In this document: piece after piece, positions 30,587-37,852 of the stretch
Position numbering within the stretch: the first letter of the stretch is position 1
Layout of the letters: the number at the start of each line of letters is the position of its first letter
NCBI RefSeq assembly: GCF_000760515.2
Contig: NW_013546367.1
Span: 1 to 38,039 of the forward strand
Direction of reading: 5' to 3'
Length of the DNA stretch: 38,039 nucleotides
Source of the DNA: Mitosporidium daphniae
Lineage: Eukaryota > Microsporidia
Translations under genes and position numbers: made by a program
The notes under the pieces: generated by a model
The model's database searches: none
What the model was told of the DNA's origin: nothing
The model's input: the letters and a program-made list of their open reading frames with translations, nothing else

Positions 30587-30796
30587 CAAATTGGATCTTG
30601 CAAGCATTTTTGTGACCCTAAATCAGTTGATTCGAGTTTAATTGAATGCGCGCGCAAACTTTGATAGCCTCAATTTAAATTTAATTATCAAACTANCAAA
30701 TGCACAAATGAACAAAATTTGTATGTGTCACATATGCACAGCCAATGATTATCGTCATATTGATAATCTAGATCACTCAATTTTGCTTTTTCAATC
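30587..30796. other. AT-rich divergent spacer with one undetermined base
   Basis: The spacer between the HEN1 and TLC-like gene starts contains an N at 30696 and blocks such as TCAATTTAAATTTAATTATC. No gene is evident. The N shows a weak point in the assembly here. Confidence 0.5.
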
Positions 30797-32001
30797 ATGG
30801 ATCTATCCACCTGTTTTGTTAATTTTTTAGGCTCTGTTTTGCGTCTATTTCCTCCTGCTTTGGTGACCTGTGTTAAAGCCTTCTCTCCAAAAAGTTTCAC
30901 TACCATTTCTTTTGTGCTATGTTTTGTTGTACAGATCGGGTTTAAATACATCTTTAAATTTGATTTCCTTAAGCAATCGGCATATTTCGTTGCCTTGATA
31001 CATGCGTGTATTTCAAGTATTGTATCTGTCCTCGTAATTTTCTCCACTCAAGTGCTTCGACCGAACTCTTTAGAAAAGCGGCTAGGTATTAATAACATTA
31101 GGGGGTTAGAGATTATTTCTTTTAACTTTTTAGGGATTGGTTTAGCACTTTGCCAATTTTAGAAGACATCAATAAGATCAATTTCGGCTATTTCATTTGG
31201 CAAACCATCATGTGTATCGTAATGCTTATACATAAGGAAAATATAACGGTATGGTATTTCGCCTATAGCATTTTCGGACTCGTTCTTTTTGGAATCTTTT
31301 CATATCCTATTGCGCCTTACATTGGCGTGCTTTTTCTTGTGTATGAAATTCCTATGATCTTTTTCAATCTCAAAAATATTTTTTTTCATAATTCTACAAA
31401 AGTAACCGTCAGTGATAATGATAAAAATGCAGGCACTGAATTCATTCTACATATTCTATTTATATCTTCTTTTTTTCTTTTTCAAATCATCCTTGGCCAA
31501 CCAATTTCGATCGAGCTTTTTAACCTACTTAGATATGGCCAAGATGAACTTGGAAAACTATCAAAGTACTCTATAATCTACGGTGGTATTATTATGAATA
31601 TATTAAATATATACTGGTTTTCATACGAGACTATCGAAACAGTAGTCGAAAAAAAAACACTTTTGATGATAATTATGGCCGTTTTAATGGCCCAATACTT
31701 TGTCGCCATATTTCTTGTCCCTTTAATGCCTCTGTTTAAAAAAAGATATCAATCTAAACGAAATCAATTGCAACATGAAGATGAACAAAGCGAAGATTCA
31801 GATAAAGGACACAATTCAGTTTTAGAAAACATGTTTCCATCTGACACATATAGCCGTCTAAACTCAAAGCAAAATGAACAAGACAGTTTAAATGAACAAG
31901 ACAGTTTAAATGAACAAGACAGTTTAAATGAAAAAAAAGACAGTTTAAATCAACAAGACGGAAATTCAGAAGAATCCGATAAAGTTACCTCTTCTCTGTA
32001 G
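30797..32001 (+). CDS. Multi-pass membrane protein, possibly TLC-domain family
   Basis: Two exons joined over a 23-nt intron (31140-31162) give 393 residues with about seven or eight hydrophobic helices. The order of features recalls the TLC (TRAM-LAG1-CLN8) fold: YFVALIHACISSIVSVLVIF, then INFGYFIWQTIMCIVMLIHKE, then VLFLVYEIPMIFFNLKNIF, but the match is loose. The cytosolic tail is hydrophilic with repeated NEQDSL units. Codon use is far more AT-rich than in the neighbours, with many TTT, ATT and AAA codons. This suggests a fast-evolving lineage-specific gene or a gene of different origin. Function is unknown. Confidence 0.6.
31873..31947 (+). repeat. 18-bp tandem repeats coding NEQDSL in the TLC-like protein tail
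   Basis: AATGAACAAGACAGTTTA occurs three times exactly. A 21-base variant with an extra Lys codon and a degenerate fourth partial copy follow. All are multiples of three, so the frame is kept. Confidence 0.9.
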
Positions 32002-32110
32002 GTAATCTCGTAGGTGGATCATAAGGGCAGGCAGTAAATTAACCCTAAATAAATTTTCAATAAACTTTGACAAGTGCCGCTGATAGGAAAAATTGCAGCA
32101 AGTTCACACT

Positions 32111-32131
32111 TCGGGTTGGGGTTGGGGTTAC
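32111..32131 (+). repeat. GGGGTT-type telomere-like triplet repeat
   Basis: TCGGGTTGGGGTTGGGGTTAC contains three G-rich TTGGGG/TTGGGT units downstream of the COX4 stop. TTAACCCTAAAT lies 70 bases before it (2038-2049 within this 32-kb segment, i.e. 32038-32049). The function is unknown; chance or a telobox protein site are both possible. Confidence 0.5.
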
Positions 32132-32148
32132 CATGCCATGTCTACGCT

Positions 32149-32740
32149 TTATTGGTCTGACGCGGCTTTCCCCACATGGCTGCTCTCGATGCCCAGCGAA
32201 TCCAACAATGCCCTTAGCTCTCCGTCTGAAGAGGGAAGCTGTGCTTTCGGCAGGTAATTCGCAATGTCGATTGCAATGGCGTCAACTACCTTGAAAGCCT
32301 GGCCGCAGTCGACACAGCGCCCGATTTCGCCCTTTGCCACGTTGAACCATATTGTCTCGTGGCTAGTCCGTGGCGCCCCTATGCACATGCGGAGGGATTG
32401 CGAGCTACGTACCTGTACAGCCGATAATCCTTTCATCGCCAGTGGCCTCCACCAGAATGGGATCCCCATGTGTGCCAAACCGGTCGCCAGGAAGCCACTC
32501 GTTGTCAAAGATGTTGATGCCATGCGTTTTTGCAAGATACTCCAGTCGCTCCAGCCCAACGGACATGTCAAAATCGGTGTATGGCCGGTCTGCAGAGGGG
32601 CCGGGCCCAACGATAGGCCTATATTCGCCATTTTGGGCACCAGAAGAGGAGCCAAGGCAGCGCCAGGACACAAGCCTTCCGTGGTGACGACCACACCGGG
32701 CCAAGTGACGCATGCATGCTGCGGACGCAATTTCGAACAT
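32149..32740 (-). CDS. COX4: Cytochrome c oxidase subunit COX4 (mammalian COX5B family)
   Basis: This zinc-binding nuclear-coded subunit belongs to respiratory complex IV. The spliced protein has 185 residues. A basic N-terminus (MFEIASAACMRHLARCGRHHGR) is a likely mitochondrial presequence. The core reads RLEYLAKTHGINIFDNEWLPGDRFGT, PILVEATGDERIIGCTG, then across a 34-nt intron (32379-32412) APRTSHETIWFNVAKGEIGRCVDCGQAFKV. The metal ligands look like the fungal Cys-His-Cys-Cys set, with Gly in place of the second Cys of the animal C-x-C. The C-terminus is about 35 residues longer than usual. It shares a tiny divergent promoter with ATP7. Confidence 0.9.
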
Positions 32741-32786
32741 TTTAAAATAAATTGCGTTTGCGCTTGCGTTTACCTTTGGTCTGCTC
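32741..32786. promoter_or_regulatory. 46-bp bidirectional promoter between COX4 and ATP7
   Basis: Only 46 bases separate the two start codons. The COX4-proximal half is AT-rich (TTTAAAATAAATT) and directly precedes its ATG. The centre carries overlapping TTGCGTT / TTGCGCTTGCGTTT repeats. Both products belong to oxidative phosphorylation, so joint control from this spacer is plausible. Confidence 0.55.
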
Positions 32787-33423
32787 ATGAACAACAGGGT
32801 TTTCAATTGGGCGTTTGCATTTGCGCATGTCATCCCCAGTCACAAGAAAATATTTACTTCCACCATCCAAAAAAACGAGGAGCTTCGTCGCCTTATTTTG
32901 GAGTTGAAGGAGACAAAAGGGAAGCTTTCTCGATTGGATTGGAATGCATATTCCAATGCTGCTATTTCGACACCCTTCATCAAGAAAGAAAATCCTGCCG
33001 CATTTATTGAAGATCTCCGAGCGAGTATTTCTTCCTTTTCGCCCAAAATTGACATTTCCATCGACAAGGAGTATGCTCTTATCGAGGCAGAGCGAAGTGC
33101 TCTGGTACCGCTTGTTTACCTACATTTAGATTGATGAAGCAACCGAAATAGAGAAAAAAGTGTCTGCAGAGATGGAGTTCACTTCTGATAAACTTGAACG
33201 TTACAACACGCTCACCAAGAAGCCGGTGGATGAATTTTGTGTATTGGTTTATTTTATTTTATCACAGGTTGATGATATATATTTTTTAGAGCCCGAGTTT
33301 AAGGAGGAGTTTTATCAGCTAGTTAAAGACGGATGCTGGACCGACTCTCCTCAAATCTACATGGAATGGAAGGCAAGACAGGCCGCCGCTGCCACCAATG
33401 GAGGTGCAGTTGCTCATCATTAG
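32787..33423 (+). CDS. ATP7: Mitochondrial F1Fo-ATP synthase subunit d (Atp7)
   Basis: Subunit d is part of the peripheral stalk of mitochondrial ATP synthase. The spliced protein has 194 residues, a little longer than the usual ~160-175. It is mostly helical and charged and ends with the family-like KKPVDEFCVDDIYFLEPEFKEEFYQLVKDGCWTDSP. Introns are 33105-33129 (25 nt) and 33241-33267 (27 nt). The second is a multiple of three without an in-frame stop, so unspliced mRNA would still be translated with nine extra hydrophobic residues. The identity rests on overall layout and the C-terminal pattern and is less certain than for COX4. The first ~25 residues may be a presequence. Confidence 0.75.
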
Positions 33424-33492
33424 GAACGACGATGCTTGGCAATTAAAATTTAAAGCCAAATTTTAAAATAATTTTTTTGCATTTTCCAGACG

Positions 33493-34364
33493 ATGGTTTA
33501 CACGTCCTCGGCGGTTACGTCTTCTTCTGGATCGATGGGATCGTCTGGCGAGTCTCTATTTTGTGGGCCTAATGCAGTGAGCAATCCATACTCATTTCTT
33601 CAAGAGCTTGGAAGCGGCGAAACATCCGAGGTACCTTCCCTTTGTTCATCAACCGAAACTCTTTCCGAGGAGACCCCAAATCTTTCCTCCATCTTAAACT
33701 CCTTACAAAAGGAAAAGGGCACCGATGCTCTTCAATTGAAAACAAAGCTACCTTATGCGTGGGTATTTTGGTACCTTCGCCCGCCTCAAGGTCTCAAGTC
33801 GACCCAATTAAACTTTGAATCGCTTTTGAAGTATATCGGGACCATGCAAACTTTACAAGAATTTTGGTCTATTTATTTGACATTGAAAAGACCGGATGAG
33901 CTTTCCGTCGGAACAACTGATTATTCGTTCTTCAAAGAAAATATCCGTCCCGTTTGGGAGGATCCGGCAAATCAGCATGGTGGAAAGCTTGTCATACGTC
34001 TGAGGAAGAACAGCTCTGTGTCAACCAGAATTTGGGAATTACTGCTCCTTGCCCTGATTGGAGATGAATTTTCGGATCTCCAAGAACATATTTGTGGCGT
34101 TGTTTTTTCCATTCGTCCATATGAAAACTTTATCGCCATTTGGATGCCAAAGTCTGATGATCTGCCCCAAATACAAAAACTAAGGTATGTTTTCCATGTT
34201 AACTTCAATGTAGAGATCGACTTCGTAGCCTTTTTGGCCTTGCTCCGGATACTCTTATTGAATATAAAGCTCACAATTACGCCAAAGAAGGCGTTGCTCC
34301 TTCAACAGCGCGATCAAAGGCGTCAATCGATGCACCCTCCAGTGTTCAGGCGAATAAAGAATAA
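33493..34364 (+). CDS. eIF4E-family cap-binding protein (class II / 4EHP-like features)
   Basis: eIF4E proteins bind the mRNA cap. The spliced protein has 280 residues. After a Ser-rich N-terminal third comes the fold: YAWVFWYLRPPQG, QTLQEFWSIYLTLKRPDELSV, YSFFKENIRPVWEDPANQHGG, then IWELLLLALIGDEF and ICGVVFSIRPYENFIAIW. The cap-stacking Trp102 equivalent is kept (VWED), while the position of Trp56 appears to be Phe, as in 4EHP-type proteins. One intron of 29 nt (34185-34213) leads to the final exon (RDRLRSLFGLAPDTLIEYKAHNY), the usual C-terminus. Without splicing the last family helix is lost. TTTTCCAG stands 4 bases before the ATG. Confidence 0.9.
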
Positions 34365-34483
34365 ACATTAAGAAACTCTTGGCACAGTTGATGCTGAAAC
34401 CAGAATACCATATCGTGCCCACCGCGCACCATCAACCTTGCAGAGCGCTGATTTTAAATGGCTGATTTGTAAATTAATTTAAA

Positions 34484-35077
34484 ATGTCGCCCCCGGAAGT
34501 TCTGGGCTCCTCCACCTCGCCTTGTAGCGATGATGCCACTACTTGCTCCTCGACAGATCGGCTATGTGAGTCGCAATTTGTGAGAAATTTTATCAAGGAT
34601 TTCCTTTGCAAACATTGCTCCTGCACCCATTTCCTAGATACCCCTGTATCGTTCACTGGCGACTCCCCGTTAATCTTTGAAGACAAATATGCAGTCACCG
34701 TGAAGCAGTTGCATTTAGATATTCCGCTGCAGCTTCTTATGTGTTCCTCCTCCACTCTTGAAGACGTTATCGATGCATATGAGAGTGAAATGGATCGTCT
34801 TGGCCAAACCCCCATCCCGACTGGCGAGCAACGCTGGTTGCATAAAGGAAAGCCACTTTTGAATACCGCTATGCCACTGGCGTGTCTTTCTACAAGTAAG
34901 GAGATAACGCTACATCTCGTTCGTAAGGTCTCCACTATTCCAAGCAAATCTGAAATCGATTTATTTCAAGCGCTTTGTAGCTTTGAGCGCGACGCAAATT
35001 CTGGACACGGCCACACGTGCACGGATCCTCAATGTAAATCATCGGTCTCATTTCTTTTGAGCCATTTAAAGGAATAA
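34484..35077 (+). CDS. Ubiquitin-like-domain protein, Cys-rich, unknown role
   Basis: The 197-residue single-exon protein has a Ser/Thr-rich start and a Cys/His cluster at residues 41-49 (LCKHCSCTH). A ubiquitin-like domain covers about residues 71-149. There, IPTGEQRWLHKGKPLLNTA..STSKEITLHLVRK follows the beta-grasp pattern of ubiquitin (IPPDQQRL..GK.L..TLHLV). A C-terminal HGHTCTDPQC segment has two further Cys and two His. No C-terminal Gly-Gly is present, so it is not a conjugated modifier but more likely an adaptor. Its last 12 bases overlap the convergent FHA gene. Confidence 0.6.
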   Translation: MSPPEVLGSSTSPCSDDATTCSSTDRLCESQFVRNFIKDFLCKHCSCTHFLDTPVSFTGDSPLIFEDKYAVTVKQLHLDIPLQLLMCSSSTLEDVIDAYESEMDRLGQTPIPTGEQRWLHKGKPLLNTAMPLACLSTSKEITLHLVRKVSTIPSKSEIDLFQALCSFERDANSGHGHTCTDPQCKSSVSFLLSHLKE

Positions 35078-36010
35078 TAAAATTTTATTTACAACGAGAA
35101 CCATTAATGCCGCCAGTAAGGAACATAAAGTAATGGACCTGCATGTCCATCTTATAAAGTTCCTGTTGTCGATTCCCACAATAACACGTTGGCTGCTGGT
35201 ATTTTTCAGACTCTCAGCAGGCCAATCGCATTTATCCTTCTCACCGGCGAACAAAAGGTGCCTATGACGGCTTGATGTGAACTTTTGGATGCTAATGTTT
35301 GAGGGGAGTCGACCATCTTCTAGACTGTTTACTGCTAAAGACGGATTGGAAGGGAGGATGTGCCCATTGGTATTTCCATTGATGTGTCCATTGATGTGTC
35401 CATTGATGTGTCCGTTGATGTGCCCATTGGTATTTGTCAGCTCTAAAGTGTTTTCTGAGCACACTGATAATGTGAAATCCTCCCGATCACGGCGGACTCG
35501 GAGAACAAAGAAAGAGAGAAGAGCACCTATCATAAAGACCCCATAGGACGAACCTTCTTTTGACGCAATCTCGCCAAATTGAACTAGGGATGAAGGAAAA
35601 CTTTGCGAATATATCGAGGCAAACGGACTGCTGTGGCCTTGTGCAGATAATCTGCAACCGTTTAAAAAGGTTCCATTTGAAGAGCCTATATCGCGTATAT
35701 ATATCTACACACTATTGGATGCTAAAACTACTGTATCATCTAGGATCAAAAGCTCTGCATGTCTTCGGCTCAAAAGTGCGCTGTTAAAAGGGCATTCTGG
35801 AGATTGCCTTCCAACTAAAAAGGGGATTCCCTCGTGGAGCATTAGTTCTATTTCGGTTTGAACGGATGAGTCTGCGTCAAGAGTGGTTTCTATACATGCG
35901 ATTTTGGCCCAATATTCCTTGGTGTTTTTTTTCGTGGGCGAAGAACAAAGCACCTGCTTGAATGGCGGAACAACAGGAACCATCCGCTGTTGTGAGATGA
36001 CGCTAACCAT
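35066..36010 (-). CDS. Tail-anchored FHA-domain protein (Far9/Far10/SLMAP-like)
   Basis: The FHA fold binds phosphothreonine. After removal of a 27-nt intron (35705-35731) the protein has 305 residues. The FHA domain carries FLVGRQ (Arg68), LLSRRHAELLI (Ser81, His84) and IRDIGSSNGTFLNGCRLS. A linker contains NGHI repeats, and the last ~20 residues form a hydrophobic helix (SITLCSLLAALMVLVV) with a short end, as in tail-anchored proteins. This architecture is that of SLMAP, yeast Far9/Vps64 and Far10, and S. pombe Csc1, which bring the STRIPAK phosphatase complex to ER or nuclear membranes. The coiled coil usual in those proteins is not obvious here. The ATG at 36010 follows TTTAAATTTGAA. Confidence 0.8.
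35375..35422. repeat. 4 x 12-bp tandem repeat (NGHI units in the FHA protein)
   Basis: TCCATTGATGTG occurs four times in tandem (one copy with a single change), coding Asn-Gly-His-Ile four times on the minus strand. Flanking NGNTNGHI units are related. Copy number could vary between strains without shifting the frame. Confidence 0.9.
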
Positions 36011-36095
36011 TTCAAATTTAAACAATTTGTGGCCAAATTTAAAATTTCAATTATAAGAAACACACACTTCGACGGCAGTTCTATTTGCCTTGCCA

Positions 36096-37658
36096 TCAAG
36101 GCTCTAAATTTACGGAGGCATGAGAAAACCAATGGGGGGTCTCTTCAATTTCAGCCAAGATCTGGTCGAGAGACCTGGATTCGCAGAGTGCAGCCATGTC
36201 TATGCGATCGCCAAAAATAAAGGTCCTTCTAAGAGTTTCCCATAAATTGGTGGATATGTTTTTTGCAGGAGGTGGCATGCCTGGATGCAAATATTGCGCT
36301 TTTAGGGCGCGAATTAAATATTCCGCCGCTTCTTGGTAGCAGCCAACGTTCATGCAAGAAACACCCAAGTTATGCAGCGCCCTGATGAAGGAGGGCTTTA
36401 AAGATAAAGCCTTCTCATACATGGCAATTGCCTTTTCGCTTTGATGGTTATTTGCAAGAGTCGCGCCCAACCGATTCCACAGCAAATAATCGCTGGGAAA
36501 CATATTAACAGATGTTTGAAAACAATCGATGGATCGATCAAACTCGCCCATGCTGTAAAATAAAAGTCCGAGAGCCATTTGGAGATTGGAAGAGAACTTT
36601 TGATCCCACCCTCGTCGATTAATAACTTCAAGCAGTGCCGAAATAAGCGCGTCTCTTGATGCGGTCGTAGGGACAATAAACCCATCAACTGCAATGGCAA
36701 GCCATTTTGTAAGCACCTGAATAACCCTCTCATCATAAGCTTCATTTGTCAGCGACACCGCCAAGGCTAAAAGAGCGTCTGCATTTTTTGGGTCAATTGA
36801 AAGGGATTCCTCATAAGCGATAAGGGCAGCACCTTCTTTTTCATTCTCTGCTTGACAATTTCCGAGAAGAAACCACGCCTTAGAGAGTAGCTTTATGTCA
36901 TCGGAGGACGGCAAATAGCTTTGAATTGCAGCTTCAAAGGCAAGTGCAGCCTCAGTTAGCGATCCGGCGGGATTGGAAAAGATTTCCAGCCCAATTGAGA
37001 GGGGGTCACTTTCCTGCATGAAGGGATTATTTTCTTCAAAAGCATACTTTGACGAAGATGAGATCAAATTTGAGACCTTACTGTTCCACAGTGACTCGAA
37101 CATTTGAAAGTCAGAAGCAGTCTGATCAGTTACACTATCGTTGTTTGAAAACTCGTCCCTCCATGATTCTGATTGAGAGCTTTTGGAGTTGGAGCCATTC
37201 CAAAGTGATTCGAATTGGTCAAAAAGCTCATTTAACTGCTGTTGTTCATTAATGGGTAGCCGATTTTCCATTGCAGATTCAGCTTGGTCAAACTCTGCTG
37301 CCCAAAGGGCTTCAGGATTCTTTTCTTTTTCAAACGAAAATTCATTGATCCATGTACGAAAGTGAGCATTTGTTATTGAATCAAAATGTTTTTCTTGTTT
37401 TTTTGAAAAAGAGCATTCATCGGCAAGGAATTCAGAACTCCATGAAGCGGAAGAAGCGGAAGAAGCGGAAGCGGGATGCCTTCCACTAGCAAATGAGCTT
37501 TCCAGTTCAAAATCTTTCACCGTCGATGAAAGTTCTAAGCCAGTATTGAGAAGCTCTTTTCTTTTTATTTGAAACCCATTGTTCAGGTGGTCAATGAGCT
37601 TTGCCACAGGCTTGCTTGAAGCTGCCACTTCCTGGCATGAGAGATCAGTTGGGTTCAT
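36096..37658 (-). CDS. PEX5: PEX5, peroxisomal targeting signal 1 receptor
   Basis: PEX5 carries PTS1 proteins into peroxisomes. The single-exon protein has 520 residues. Its N-terminus has a conserved-position cysteine (Cys8), the usual site of monoubiquitination for recycling. Four WxxxF motifs follow: WSSEF (73-77), WINEF (103-107), WAAEF (119-123) and WRDEF (166-170), which bind PEX14/PEX13. The C-terminal half holds tetratricopeptide repeats (GNCQAENEKEGAALIAYEESLSIDPKN, LGATLANNHQSEKAIAMYEKALSLKP, LGVSCMNVGCYQEAAEYLIRAL) forming the SKL-binding cup. A short Ser/Ala repeat lies at residues 63-72. It implies functional peroxisomes, which canonical microsporidia lack. Confidence 0.93.
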   Translation of the reverse strand: MNPTDLSCQEVAASSKPVAKLIDHLNNGFQIKRKELLNTGLELSSTVKDFELESSFASGRHPASASSASSASWSSEFLADECSFSKKQEKHFDSITNAHFRTWINEFSFEKEKNPEALWAAEFDQAESAMENRLPINEQQQLNELFDQFESLWNGSNSKSSQSESWRDEFSNNDSVTDQTASDFQMFESLWNSKVSNLISSSSKYAFEENNPFMQESDPLSIGLEIFSNPAGSLTEAALAFEAAIQSYLPSSDDIKLLSKAWFLLGNCQAENEKEGAALIAYEESLSIDPKNADALLALAVSLTNEAYDERVIQVLTKWLAIAVDGFIVPTTASRDALISALLEVINRRGWDQKFSSNLQMALGLLFYSMGEFDRSIDCFQTSVNMFPSDYLLWNRLGATLANNHQSEKAIAMYEKALSLKPSFIRALHNLGVSCMNVGCYQEAAEYLIRALKAQYLHPGMPPPAKNISTNLWETLRRTFIFGDRIDMAALCESRSLDQILAEIEETPHWFSHASVNLEP

Positions 37659-37712
37659 CTATTTTTAAAAGTCATTGTTGCTTCAAACCCCAAATTTCAT
37701 TTTGCCATCCAT

Positions 37713-37804
37713 GCAACTTTGAGTCTTTTAGGGCTGCAATTTTGAGTCTTTTAAGGCTGCAACTTTGAATCTTTTAGCGCTGCAACTTTGAATCTTTTAG
37801 CGTT
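37713..37804. repeat. 4 x 23-bp tandem repeat in the PEX5/TCTP divergent promoter
   Basis: Units of the form GCAACTTTGAATCTTTTAGC plus three bases occupy 37713-37735, 37736-37758, 37759-37781 and 37782-37804 with few changes. They lie between the PEX5 start (37658) and the TCTP start (37853). The period is about two helix turns, so a repeated protein-binding site is possible. Confidence 0.9.
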
Positions 37805-37852
37805 GTAAAATTAAATTTGTCCAAAGTTGATTGGTAAACTTTTTTTAGTCCA

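Noticed and set aside
35277-35546. Plus-strand frame with PLMC repeats
   Set aside because: It is the reverse image of the NGHI repeat in the FHA gene.
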